Below are positions 36,226-47,214 of a DNA stretch of 64,000 bases, one piece after another. This DNA is from Cyanoderma ruficeps (taxonomy: Eukaryota; Chordata; Aves; Passeriformes; Timaliidae). The DNA is taken from positions 3,928,527 to 3,992,526 of the forward strand of contig VZDJ01000063.1 of the NCBI GenBank assembly GCA_008694505.1, read 5' to 3'. The position numbers and the translations under genes are program-made. The stretch's first letter is position 1. Every line of letters begins with the position of its first letter. The notes below the pieces were generated by a model. That model was not told where the DNA came from. It saw only the letters and a program-made list of their open reading frames with translations, and did not search any database.

Positions 36226-37484
36226 GATCCATTTTTTAATACCAGTTATTGATTTTCAGCGAGCAAAGTGCCTTGAGATGTCTGTGGTTTTCCTCCTCCT
36301 CCCTGTGAGCTGTTGGGAGGTGATGGACACGAACCAGGGAGATGATTTCCCTTTGCTCCATCAGTAGTGCCATGGCTGGGGATGGGCAGAGCTGGTGGGC
36401 ATTTCTCCCTCTCCCTCTGGGTTTTTTCCCAAGGCCAAGGTCACTCCCATCCAGCAATGCTGGCTGGGGAAAGGTCCCTGCCACCCGCCAGGGTGACAAC
36501 TGCTTACTACAAATGTCCTGGTTTAATCTTCTGCCCTTAATTGCTGCTAAGGAAAAATAATTAAAAAAAAAGGTTTGTTTGGACATTTGATGAAGCTTCC
36601 TGCCAGCTCCCATTTTCCTGCTGTCCTGTGACCTGTCCACTCCAAGGCTGATGAGAATCGACACTCACTACTCCCAGCACATCCCTGGATGACATGCTCC
36701 TGGCACCTCCACACGGATGAGCCAGCTGATGTGGGGGTGACATGTTTGCAGCCCTGCTAAGATCCGCTCTCTGTTCCTTTGTGCTCTTTGTGTCTCACAG
36801 TTACACCCTTTTAATCAGGGCCACCCTCAGGAGGACTTTTATCCGTGATAATTCACATCCCTGTGAGCGAGGTCAGTCATCCTGCTCCTGCTGGTATTTG
36901 ATGATGGTCCCACCAGCCCGAGGTGTTAAGCAGCTCTTCCTGGAGGAATGGGGCTGGCTTTCCCCCAGTGCTTACAAAAGCCACGGGAACAGCAGATATC
37001 TCCATCAGAAATCTCCATTTTTCGCTCATGTGGGAGAGGAGGGAGATGGAAATGAGTCACATCCCATGCAAGGTCTATTAGTGAACACCTCAGAGGGAGC
37101 AGGTAGGGTGGGTTTCCCCTGCTGTTACCTTGTAGGAGCCCTGTTTTCTTCCATGGAGAAAGCTTTGAAGGGCAGGGTGACTCTCAGGGCTGCGAGCTAC
37201 TGCGTTGTGGAATTCCTCAGGAATGACTTTGCAGATCATTCTCCTGGTGGGCAAATCCATTTGTTGGAGACAGAGAGGGACAAGGAGCGTGTCTGCGCTA
37301 GGTGTGTGTGCAGGGATGTGGGACAGCTGTGCACGCTCTGAAGCCACAGGAGCTTCCACATGTGCACAAGCTCTTGTAAATGGCTGTGATGGCCTGTTAA
37401 GGCAGGAGCTGCTTCCTAAGCCAGGAGTTGGGGAAAGGGCTGTGCCTTGGCCATAGCTCACGGAGATTTGAAGTCCATCGGCGT

Positions 37485-37760
37485 GGCTGACTGTCTGTGT
37501 ATATTTATGTAGAAGACTTTGCGTCCCTGGAAGGTGCTGCTGCTTGTTATTTTGACTGATTACAGGAGAGTGACTGTACTACAATAGCAGGAGCCACTCA
37601 TTAGCTTTGGCATAGCACAGAGAAATTGGCAACTTGTTCCAGCCACATCTGCCCCTGGAGGTGAATATTAAACAGGAATTGATCCCGGGTAATGAGAACA
37701 CAGCCCGGGCTGCTGTGATTAGCACTGGTTGAATTTTAAATAGTTAATTATTTCAACAGG
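37485..37760. promoter_or_regulatory. CNE-like island
   Basis: Contains GTGTATATTTATG, TTTTGACTGATTAC, CTCATTAGC, GAATATTAAACAGG, GTGATTAGCACTGG and TTTTAAATAGTTAATTATTT. The homeodomain and POU-like words cluster at the right end. Candidate. Confidence 0.35.
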
Positions 37761-37761
37761 C

Positions 37762-37862
37762 AAAAGGAGATGCTTGGGGGTGGGAGAGTGTGTTGTGTTT
37801 GGGGTGGTGGCTGTGTGTGTAGGGGTGAGCGTTGGTGTGGTGGCAGTGAGTGTTTTGGGGGT
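37762..37862. repeat. GT-rich low-complexity tract
   Basis: About 100 bp of G and T with almost no C or A on the plus strand (TGTGTTGTGTTTGGGGTGG and similar). It is degenerate and has no fixed period. It could adopt non-B structure. Confidence 0.75.
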
Positions 37863-38394
37863 GTAGGTGGCTCAGATTTGGAAGGTTTATTTGCATATGG
37901 TGTGAGTATGAGCAGGGTACACCTGGAATGCTGCCTGGGGAGTGCTTGGGGGAGCCTTTACCCAGGTGAGAACGTAGATGGGTGGCCCCATGACTTCTGG
38001 AAGTGCATACCTTGGAGCAAAAAAGTTTTGGGCAGAGTTCAAAGAGGCGTGGAGATGAGGGTCTGAAGGCATGTGTGCTACCCCAGTGAGTGTGCAGGGC
38101 CCATTCCCAGCCTCTCCAGCCTCAGGACAGGAAAAACCTGGGGAAGCAGGTCTGGAAGGCTGTGATGGGAATGCACTGAATCCCGTTTTTCTTGCGTTTC
38201 CCTGTCTCTGCTCCCTTCTTCTGGAGGGCTGCAGAAACAAAGGGAAGGCGAGAGAAGTTGGCGGGTGCCAGGGGAAGGCGTGCTGTCTGCCTGGAGACAG
38301 GGGAATTATCCAGCTTCAATAAATACCTTTTAAAAAGAGAGGAAAGAAAGAGAATTTCGCCCTTCTCCTCACCCCATGCCTCCCAAAATACCAA

Positions 38395-38515
38395 ATCACC
38401 ATGATTAAAAATTGACTCAAATGGACAAGCAGGCCCGGTAATTGATTGTGGCCTTTCATTCTTGCAGCCACACTTAATTAACCTTTAGACTCAAATACCA
38501 AGCACTGGTTAGACA
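38395..38515. promoter_or_regulatory. CNE-like island
   Basis: Contains ATGATTAAAAATTGACTC, GGTAATTGATTGTGG, TTTCATTCTTGC and CACTTAATTAACC. Candidate by motif density. Confidence 0.35.
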
Positions 38516-40826
38516 GAAAGGTGCAGGCAGGGAGGAAGACGACAGTGCCTGTTGGGAGGATCCTGGGCTCTGAGAAGTCCTCTGGGGTGAGGATGCCTGC
38601 CTGATGCTCTGAGGAAGATCAGGCTGTGCAATAACACAAGGCTTGGATTTGGAGGTTTAGTTCCCTTTGCCAGACTGTAGAAGGAAGAATAACCCCTTCC
38701 CAGACTATTTTCCCCCAGCGTGTTCCTGCTCAGCTCCCTTTCATGTGCTGTTGCTGATATTTATTGCTTAGAACCATTGACAGGAGCCGACACCAAGTTG
38801 TGCTCAGGTGTAGGAAAACCACCAGGCTGAAAATTGCACAGATGGGTTTGTCTTTGTGTGTGGAGTGTTACCTCGTAGTGGTGAGGGGAAAAAAATGCAA
38901 AATGTGAGGCAAGGAATGCTGTAAATGGACTCTCAGGTAGTAAAAACCCTTAGTTGAAGGATCCTTTTTTTTCCCCAGTGTGTTTCTTGTTAAATCAGTC
39001 TCTAGACCTAAAAGGAAAACATGGCAAGCAGGGATTCCTGTGGCCTTTTTCTTAGGGAAGGATTCAAAGTCCATTGTTTGGTATGAGGATGTGAGACAGT
39101 CAAGGATTAAGATCCTGTCCCAGGGACTCTGTGGGGCTTGGTCCTCCCACAGTATTATCTCCTTGTTGGACCTCCCAGGGCCATTCCCTGAGGATCTGTG
39201 GAAGACCATGTTGGGGTGCAAAATGGGTATTTTTGTCTGTTTCAAGAACTGCCTGTTTCCCACACATCCCTGTTTCCTTTCAGCTGTGTATCCTGTGGTT
39301 TTATGCTCAGGAGCATTAAAGCAGAGCTCCTCTGGCCTCCTTACAGCACGACTTGTCTCTGCTCTGTGCAGTGCAAACGTGCTCTGACCTGGAAAGCTGC
39401 TGCCAGCAGCAGATGGAGCAGACCTGCAGGCCCAGCTGCTCCGTGCCCTGGCAGGTGCTGGGGATGCTTTGTTTTTTAAAATGCTTTGGTTGAAAGAACC
39501 TTCCAGTCTGCTCTCGAATTGGGGACGTATCAGAGGAAACTTGGGGCGAGGCATCAAAATGTGTACTCGAAATGAGGTGACTCATTTCTGAGGAGACAAG
39601 GATGAACGAAGAGGAGGCTGCAAGTGGTGGATCTAACAGAGGCAGCGTGGCTTTGATGGTGTAGTGTCAGTTCTGGTTTTTGCATCAGGCCCTGGTTCAG
39701 CATAAAAACAAGAGGGCTGATTTGGAGAGCACAGCTGAAAGCCAGAAGCGTGAATACAAAATACACGGCATGATAAACAGGGAGGGCTCCTACAGGAACA
39801 ATAGCAGCTCTCGAATGTCCATGGGAAATCATTTCCTTCCAGATATGTAAATGTCTGAGCTTGTCCAGCAAGCTTGATCCCAAATTTTTGGATAGGGCAA
39901 CGATGGCTGAGCTTGGCTTGTACTCTAAGCTCTGTGGCAGAACTTGGGCTGGGTCCCACCCACAGCTCTTTCTGTATTCATCTCCCCTCGACCAGGGGCC
40001 TCGGGAGGCTTGGAGACAAATTGCATTTGTGCATATCAGATGGAGACTTTGGGGGTTTGGGCAGGAATTCTCTGCCTTTTGTCTTTTATCATTAGGAGTC
40101 AGGGATGGAGGTGACAACAGAGTCATGTATGAATGCAGAGTAAACAAAGCTGCGTGTGGGTGTGATGACATGTTTCTTTTGTCCTTAATGTATTCATCCT
40201 CTGAGTGCTCCAGGGTTATGCATTTAATTTGTTGTGCAATTGGCAGCTTTAAAAGTACATAAGCATGCAGCCATCCTTGCCTAAAAATAACTGGAAAGCA
40301 ACTGGGATTGGGATTTTTTTTTTGTGTTCAGGAGGAGGTGGGCCAAGGAGACAAATGTGTTCTGCAAGCCAGGAATGCAGCCCAATCCTGACAGGCCCAC
40401 CATGGTTTTCTGGTTATTTGGGTCTTTTCTTCATCTCTTCCCCAGTTTGAGGCAGCTCTGGCCACAAGCAGGTCTGAGGGAAGAAGTGTAGGCTGGTTGT
40501 TACAGCACCAGCTCAGGACTTAGGTGATTTAGGCTGAACCTCTCATTTTGCTGCTGTCTTTCTGTGTCATCTTAGTCTCTCTGCAGTTGTAATATCACCA
40601 TTTCTGCACAGGGGGGTTGCAAGAGTAAATATATTAAAGATTGGGAGGCATTAAGGTGCTGTGGGAAGGCTCCTACAGAGCAGGAGAGTGTGAACCTGCA
40701 AATCTCAGTGGCTCAGAGGGTCGGCAAAAGCAGCCTCAAATATATTATTTTTAATATCTCATTATTTCTGAGTCAGCTGGAGGATTTTGAACCGTCCTTG
40801 GCAGGGAAGGAGACCTTCTTTGTCAG

Positions 40827-41124
40827 GTCATAGAATCACAGAATTTAGGTAGGAAAAGACCTCCAGGATCACTGAGTCCAACCTGTGACTGATGCCCACC
40901 TTGTCAACCAGCCCAGAGCGCTGAGTGCCACGTCCAGTCACTTCTTGAACACCTCCAGGGACAGTGACTCCACCACCTCCTTGGGCAGCCCTTCCAATGC
41001 CTGACAATCCTCTCAGTGAAGAAATTCTTCCTAATGTCCAACCTGAGCTCCAGAGCAGTGGCTTTGATATCCCTCCCTTCGTGCTGTTGGGTCCTGGCAC
41101 TGTCTTTCATTAGAAACAGGCCCA
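40827..41124 (-). mobile_element. CR1 LINE 3' fragment, reverse orientation
   Basis: The tail at the left reads TCATAGAATCACAGAAT, the inverted CR1 8-bp-type tail. It is followed by GGAAAAGACCTCCAGGATCA, GAGTCCAACCTGTGACTGAT, CACCTCCAGGGACAGTGACT and AAGAAATTCTTCCTAATGTC. This layout belongs to a CR1 subfamily different from most other copies here, which carry the GGGTTGGAAGGGACC type of end. 5'-truncated. Confidence 0.95.
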
Positions 41125-41534
41125 AGGTGGACGGTGCTGGCAGCGCAGGCTCTCCGTGGCACTCTTGACTGGGAAAATTGAGGATTTTGAGCTGATCTGG
41201 CTGCTTGGCACTCCTCAAAGTCGAGCTCAAGGTGCTGCTGTCCCACATCATCTGCAGGTTGGTTGAGCTCAGGGTTGGGGTGGGTTCTGCTGGGGAAGGG
41301 ACTCAGCAGCAATCCATGCCTTGGTAGTCGCCGTCAGAGCTGCTCCTGCTCCATATTGAGCAGCTCAGGAGCAGTTTCTGAACCCTCGCGGATGTGTTTG
41401 GCAGCTGATAACGGGGCTGAACTGTTTGTTTCAGATCCTGCAGAAGTTTGGAGCTGAAAAACCTTGTGAGCCCAGGGCCTGAACCCCTAGGAAGATTAAA
41501 ATTCCCTACCCCTACTTCGAAAAGGCGCTGAGAG

Positions 41535-41720
41535 TCTGTCTGGCAAGACAGGTTCATTAACAAATTAATAGAATAATCAGCAGGGCTTTGTGTGCGGTTT
41601 GCAGATAAAAAACTGGTAACAGCGTTCTTTGGCTCTTTAATGGGCTGATAAGAGCCAACTATCTGCTCCATGGCGGGGCTAATCACAGAGATAACAGAGG
41701 TTAAATCAACTACGGGGTGC
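41535..41720. promoter_or_regulatory. CNE-like island with GATA and RUNX words
   Basis: Carries AGATAA (41603), TGATAAG (41646), ACTATCTG (a reverse GATA word near 41659) and AGATAA (41689), together with TGCGGTTT (41593), which fits the RUNX core TGYGGT. It also has AACAAATTAATAGAATAATC on the left. GATA and RUNX motifs together are typical of blood and endothelial enhancers in the literature, but the link here is inference. Confidence 0.45.
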
Positions 41721-41963
41721 TGGCGAGGGGCCACGCAGAGGCGGGGATGGGTGGAGGTGGGAGAGCTCAGGGTTTTTTTAACATGATGAAAGGGAATAGC
41801 AGCAAAGTGAGGGGAGGGAGAAAACCAGCAGCCGGCTCAGTGGATTTTTTTCAGGAGCACTGTGCGAAGACCACGAGGGCCGAGCTGCTGGAAGGATGAT
41901 GTAGTCGGGAAGTGGCTGGGTGGGGTGCAGGGAGCTCTGCCTCTTCTCGGGTCTTTTCACGGG

Positions 41964-42145
41964 GGTTTGGACAAGGAACAGGTTGCCCAGAGAGGTTGTG
42001 GCTGTCCCATCCCTGGAAGTGTCCAAGGTCAGGCTGGGCAGGGCTCGGACCAGCTGTTCTAATGGAAGGTGTCCCTGTCCATGGTAGGGGGTGGAATGAG
42101 AGGATCTTTAATGTCCTTTCCCAACCCAAACCATTCCATGACTTC
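41964..42145 (+). mobile_element. CR1 LINE 3' fragment
   Basis: Plus-strand CR1 end: AACAGGTTGCCCAGAGAGG, CCCATCCCTGGAAGTGTCC, GGAAGGTGTCCCTGTCCATG, then TTTCCCAACCCAAACCATTC and a degenerate tail. 5'-truncated. A small patch of ORF-like DNA on its left is not part of it. Confidence 0.92.
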
Positions 42146-43839
42146 ACAGTTTTGTGAGACTGGTTGCCAGAACCTTCTCTTTAAGATGAGAAGCTGGGGA
42201 CAGTGGGGGATGTGTTTTTTAGGAGTCCAGTAGGAAAGGGGCGGGATGTGCTGTGTGCAGGTTCCCAGGCTGCTGCAGAAAAGCCAAGGCACTTCATGCC
42301 AAGGGTCCCACAACCAAAAGCCCGTGCAGAGCCAGGTGTGAGCCTCTCTAGGAGGATTTCAAGTTCCATCTTAACACCACACCACCCCTGGCCATGCTTA
42401 GCAGCTCTCCTGCCTGGCATCCCCGCCCGGCATCCTCCTCTCTGCACCCTGGGAGCCAAACACAGCAGCAATGAGTGGCGGCTGGAGCAGGCCAGGTTGG
42501 ATAACGCTTCCAGTGCCTTTCAAATCCAGGAGTCTCCTGGTTTTTCTGAACAAAGCCCACAGCCTATCTCCTCTCTGCAGGCCTTCTGCACCTGCAACTT
42601 GCAACGAGCAGGAGCAGCCCTGGGGTTTGCAGGAGGCAGAGCTGCAAATACGCGATGGCTTTCGCAGCAGCGTCACTTTACCTTCATAAATTACAAACGC
42701 GTGCGCTGAAATATTGATGGGGATTGAGAGGGATCCTTGGACTTGCCTCAGAAATGCAGCAGCCCAGAGCAATCGGGATTCAGGGCGTGTTTTGGTATCT
42801 GCAGCCTCCTCCGTGGAGGTTTTGAGGTGTGGCTGGCATCCAGGGACCTCTGCTGTGGTGTAGCCTCGTGTCACCTCCCCCAGTGCAGGCTGTGGAAAGT
42901 GGCCGTGGGGCCTGCCACGGGAAGTGCTCAGCTCTGTCTTTCCCTGAAGGACTATTAATTTGTACAACAATTGCTTTGTTAAAGGAAGGACGTTGTCAGG
43001 CGGCTTTCAAGTGATGTGTGAAAGTGACTCTAATAAGATGTTCTGGGGAAGCCTGCGGGCAGCTCCGCCTCTCCGCCAAACTTCTCCGGGCCTTCTTTGA
43101 AAGGAGCAGCAGCAACCTTGATCTTCCTCTCCTCCTCCTCCTCCTTCCCCACTAGTTGAGGCAGTTGCTGCAAACTCCTGTGGCACAGGGAGCTGGGTGT
43201 GAAGGGCCGGGAGCCGGGCTGAGCGGATAATTGCCCGTGTCTGACTGCCGGGAAGAGAAACGGGGAGGAGATGTCACGGAGGGGTGGGAGTTTTCTTTGG
43301 AGAAGCAGCTGCAGCTCTGCGCTGGTGCTCGGCTAATCAGTGCAGTGTGGAAGAGACTGTAAATGAGACCTGGATCTTCCTCCCCAAAGCCTTGCACATC
43401 CTCCAAAGGGGATGTGCTCTCAGCACCCTTTGGAGGGAAAAGGAGCCTCAGTACACCATCACCACCAGCTTGTCCTACTCAGGCTCTGGACCACTGAGGG
43501 ATTTGGGTCTGCCTGGGGTCTGCCTAATGTCCGTGGGGTGTGCAATCAAACAGAGGTAACTACTGCTGGACCCCACCTTTCTCCATGGGACAGCACTCAG
43601 TGTGTGGCTCTTCCCTTCCGTATCCTGCCTTCAACTCCAGGATGAAATGTTGGGATTATTTAAGGTGCTTCTTGCTGGGCCATCCCCTTTTGTTATAGGA
43701 GAAAGCCAAAAAAAAGCCCCCCCCCAAATGAAAAGCAGCTTCTGGGCAATGAAGTGTCAGGACCAGCCTGGGGTGTGTAAAGCTTCCTGGGTAAATCATG
43801 TTTTCGGGATTTTTTTTATTGTTTTTGCAAATACTGAAG

Positions 43840-43935
43840 GAATTACGTATTGATTAACTCATTAATGCTGTGGGCTGCTCTCCCACCTTTCATCCCAGAA
43901 GCTCCAATCCCATTACGGATGTTAATGAAGCGTGA
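43840..43935. promoter_or_regulatory. Small CNE-like island
   Basis: Contains GAATTACGTATTGATTAACTC, shortened here to its core TACGTATTGATTAAC, then CATTAATGC, CCATTACGG and GTTAATGAAGCGTG in under 100 bp. Candidate. Confidence 0.3.
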
Positions 43936-44008
43936 TCACAGGGGATCTGCAAGGCAAAGGGGTAAACTGAGGCAGGAGTCCAAGCTCAGCTGAGCCAGGC
44001 TCACAGAG

Positions 44009-44063
44009 CTCCTTCTCCTTTTTCTCCTCTTTCTTTCTCTTTCTCCTCTTTCTCCTCCTCCAG
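44009..44063. repeat. Polypyrimidine (CT-rich) tract
   Basis: About 50 bp of C/T only, ending in CCAG. It imitates a polypyrimidine tract plus splice acceptor, but the following sequence has no exon character. Confidence 0.8.
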
Positions 44064-44454
44064 GCCCCAACTGCCTGGAGCAGAGAGGAGCTGTTGATAA
44101 ACATCCAAACTCCTAGAACCTATTAGAGAACAGAAATGGTAGATAAACTATCTCTTGCCTCTCCTCCCTCCATCCCCAGAGGGATCCCTGCACCCCTGGG
44201 AGGTGTGAACTTGTGGAAGGGATTTTTAAGTAGTTCTGGCAAATGGGAAGGGAAAAAAGGAATAAATAACTACAACTAAAAGGCACAAGAAGGTGAGAGA
44301 GGAGCCCGGTTCCTGCACGGGGCAGTGATGTGAAGGTGCCATCTGGAAGCCCAGAACAATCTCTTAATTCGGGATAAGGAGCCTTGACACAAACTCTGGA
44401 AGTGACAAAATGCCTTTCCCCCCTTTTTTTTTAATTTATAAGGATTCTGGAGCT

Positions 44455-44720
44455 GTTGGGAGGCTTAATTAATTAGTTAAGATGTTTTCCACTGTTATTG
44501 TGCCTTCCCTCAAAGGCTTCTGACAGTAAATTGTCATCAAGTGGAAGATCTAATAAGTGCCAATTATCGAAGTTTGCTAATTGCCAGCTAATAATAATGC
44601 TGATTAATAATCCTTTTAACACCACTGTTGATTTCAAATGTGGGTACATGTGCTGCAGCACCATTGATTTAAATTGTCATTTCTTCTGCTTTGTGGCTAA
44701 TTGGGGTAAAAATCAGGTCG
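44455..44720. promoter_or_regulatory. Homeodomain-site-dense CNE-like island
   Basis: Between 44551 and 44613 alone there are at least seven TAAT/ATTA cores (TAATAAG, CAATTATCG, GCTAATTGCC, GCTAATAATAATGC, GATTAATAATCC). They end in a bicoid-type TAATCC at 44608. The flanks add AATTAATTAGTTAAG and TTGATTTAAATTG. Strong candidate for a homeodomain-regulated element. Confidence 0.45.
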
Positions 44721-44814
44721 GTGGCATATTTTTTTTTTTTTGTCCAAAGAGCACATTGTTCCAGCCCTGGAAAAACCAGCAAAGTTTTTGAGAGATATTT
44801 AAAAATAAAGGCGT

Positions 44815-45065
44815 AAGCTCGGGAGGATAATGCATCGCGGAGAAGCGGTTCGTTCATTTCCTTGACAAGTGTAATTTAATTTTAATTATTTATGATTCTT
44901 CATAGCCCGCTAGAAAATGTTCTGTAGGATATTTTGTAAAACTAATGAAGTCTTAGTAATAGGAGACCTAACTCGAGCCCCGCGCGGAGCCGCGGGAAGA
45001 TGCAGCTTGTCTCCCTCCGTCTGATTAATCCGTATCATACCAGGGGTGTTTTGCATGATTATCCT
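44815..45065. promoter_or_regulatory. CNE-like island with CpG-rich centre
   Basis: Begins with AATGCATCGCGGAGAAGCGG, passes through AT-rich TTTAATTTTAATTATTTATG, then a CpG block (GAGCCCCGCGCGGAGCCGCG at about 44975) and CTGATTAATCCGTATC, with bicoid-type TAATCC at 45026. The mixture of preserved CpG and homeodomain words makes it a good candidate for a conserved element. Confidence 0.45.
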
Positions 45066-45421
45066 TTAGGAATCCCACCCAGGCAGGAATGCTGCTGCTG
45101 CTCCAGTTGCGTGGGAGGTGCCTCCCAAAGTTTTATTCTGGTTTTGCTGGAAAACTTTTTCCTTTTGGAGCCGTAGTGGTGGGACGCTCCAGCGAGAGGG
45201 GAGTCTTGCTCTCATTAGAGCATCCCACGTCATGCCATGGATTTGTGATCCCACTGAATTGATTATGAAGTGGCATTTCCCTCTTAATTATTCCTATTTT
45301 GATTTCTGCCCCTAAATGCCCCAGGGGGTGAGAAATCATGGAGCAAGGAGGGGAAGTGCCTTGGTTTGAAATTCCCCAAAGGAGAGCAATGTGTGTTCCT
45401 GCTGCGGCATTGCTCGGGGTT

Positions 45422-45525
45422 TGGGATGTGCAGGGATGGTGGAATTCCCGGCCCCTGTGGATGGATCAGGCTTTGGGATGGACAGGGATTCTGGAATTCC
45501 CGGCCCCTGTGGATGGATTGGCTGG
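45422..45525. repeat. 52-bp tandem duplication
   Basis: Two adjacent units of 52 bp. The segment GGAATTCCCGGCCCCTGTGG recurs exactly at 45441 and 45493. The rest of each unit is close but not identical, so the duplication is of moderate age. Confidence 0.9.
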
Positions 45526-45654
45526 GCAGGTGTGGCCACAACAGCACAGGGGGGGGGCTTGAATAGAAACCTAAATTTAAATGTTAAAAAGCTTTTGTTC
45601 ATTACTGGTGGCATTTCCTCCCCCTCCCCATTTGTCACTTGGAGCGGAGCTGTG

Positions 45655-45845
45655 ACTCTTTTAATATCAAACAAATAATAAGCTCCCTCTAAAGTGATTT
45701 TTCTGACAAGGAGCTCAATATATTAAACTTTATCTATATTTTAATAGCCAATTTCACACCAAACTGCCTTCTTAATAATGTATTTACCACCTGGGGATAT
45801 TATTCCAACCCATCTGGAAAGAATTGGAAATTAACTGTCCCTAAA
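45655..45845. promoter_or_regulatory. CNE-like island
   Basis: AT-rich, with TTTTAATATCAAACAAATAA, CTCAATATATTAAAC, TAATAGCCAATTTC, CTTAATAATGTATTTACC and GGATATTATTCC. Candidate conserved element with clear edges. Confidence 0.4.
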
Positions 45846-45849
45846 CTGA

Positions 45850-46515
45850 GTCTGTGTGTGCTTTAGATGCAGTGGAGATAACAGCGGTGTCATTCCTAGG
45901 GGAAGTGGGGGAGGAAGCTCATCGTGCACCGAGCAAAATGTCAGCAGCAGAGGCAATAGCTGGTGGGGAAAAGAGTGCTCTCCTTCCTGCACCAGAGAGC
46001 CCAGCCCCAGCCCATCTCTGAAATATTCAGCCTCTCCCAGGAAGAGCCGAGAGCACCTCGAGAGCCTCTTCTGGGTTGTAAGAGAGGAGGGTTTTGGTTT
46101 CCAAGGATGCAGCATGGATGCAGAGCTCTGGGAATGGCAGCATCGTGCCCGAGCTGCCGCTGATCACCTGCCACCGTGGTGCCAGTGGGCACCCAAAGGA
46201 AGGGGAAAAGTTGTATTTTCTAAGCTGGTGCTTCTAATGGCAATTTTCCTGGTCAGGCAGAGTGTTTAACTTGCTCCGTTTTGGCGTGGTTCTCTCTGCA
46301 TCGCTCTGATCCCATCTGGATCAACACTGAAGCCTGGGCAGATTGCAGCCTCCCCCTCTCCGTGTGTAGGTGTGTGTTTGGAAAATATCCCTTTGTTTAG
46401 TCTAAGATGCATTTATAATTACTGTTACTATTCGCTTCCTTCCCGCTGGTTCGAGTGGTTGGACAATTCAGCTCCCCTGGCACTGAGTTCTGTGTGAAAA
46501 AAAACATTGGATGAT
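45850..46515. other. Non-coding interval, no gene seen
   Basis: Plus-strand frame 45856-46269 (137 codons) is Ser/Glu-rich without a known domain. An AT-rich patch lies at 46400-46430. No transposon seen. Confidence 0.5.
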
Positions 46516-46518
46516 CCA

Positions 46519-46710
46519 AGCCCCATCCAGCTGGGACACAGCTTCTCTGGGCACCCTGTGCCAGGGTCTCACCACTCTCCCAGGGAAGAATTCCTTCCCA
46601 ATATCCCAACAGAGACCTGCTCTCTGTCAGTTTGATCCATTTCCCTTGTCCTGGCACTACAGTTCCTGATAGAGACCCTCTTCAACTTCCTTGGATACGA
46701 CCTCCAAATA
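46519..46710 (-). mobile_element. CR1 LINE internal fragment, reverse orientation
   Basis: Reverse-complement CR1 blocks in order: CCAGCTGGGACACAGCTTC, GGGCACCCTGTGCCAGGGTC, GAAGAATTCCTTCCCAATA, GTTTGATCCATTTCCCTTGT. Both the 3' tail and 5' part are missing, so this is a fragment. Weak similarity may continue near 46840-46890. Confidence 0.85.
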
Positions 46711-47104
46711 CAGGAAGGACTTTTGACTGTATTTCTTATCAAATTAAAGCCTATCAAGGTCTGTCTAGGCGATGTTACTCATTCCTGGCTGTACAGAACA
46801 TCCCTTGCAGGGAGGGGACATGAGGGATGGCATTGCTGGGACATCCAGTCCAAGCCAGAACTGACCTTTCCTTTTTACCCTCAGCAAAAATTCCTTCCTG
46901 AGCTTCCCGGATGTGTTTGCTGGGAAAGACTGGCTGTGAGGTCAGGGCTGTTGGTTTTTATGCCACACCTGGTCTTACATCACTTGGTGATGGCTGATAA
47001 AAGGGTCACAGAACACAGATATTGCTTCCAGCATCTCTATGGATGCACAGACCCCCCTCACACTGCTCTCCTCAGCAGAAAAATCCTGAAGAATACCATT
47101 GTTA

Positions 47105-47210
47105 TAAAGTCTTTTCTTGAATGTGACTCTGTTTGGAGGTTTGTTTTTATTATTCATAAATTTCTACGAGACATCACCCGCACCAAAGCGGATTAATCCT
47201 TGCAGTATTT
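47105..47210. promoter_or_regulatory. CNE-like island with double bicoid site
   Basis: Contains TTATTATTCATAAATTTC and the perfect 10-bp palindrome GGATTAATCC at 47190-47199, two overlapping TAATCC half-sites of the kind bound by OTX/PITX/CRX-type homeodomains. Candidate; binding untested. Confidence 0.4.
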
Positions 47211-47214
47211 CCTT

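Larger units (their letters stand above)
36230..40825. other. Non-coding interval with islands
   Basis: No gene recognised. The islands at 37485 and 38395 and the GT-rich tract at 37762 are listed separately. A further patch at 40185-40270 (TGTATTCATCC, TTATGCATTTAATTTG, GTGCAATTGG) may be a small CNE. Minus-strand frames at 38868-39557 (229 codons) and 39554-40171 (205 codons) have no recognisable domain. Confidence 0.5.
42150..44450. other. Non-coding interval, no gene seen
   Basis: GC-rich with scattered AT patches (42690-42725 with CATAAATTACAAACGCG; 42945-43030). No transposon recognised. The frames at 42203-42709 (plus) and 42398-42970 (minus) overlap in antisense and have no domain. 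Confidence 0.5.

Noticed and set aside
44009..44063. Polypyrimidine tract ending in CCAG, resembling a splice acceptor
   Set aside because: The following sequence hits stops within about 20 codons and has no coding character.
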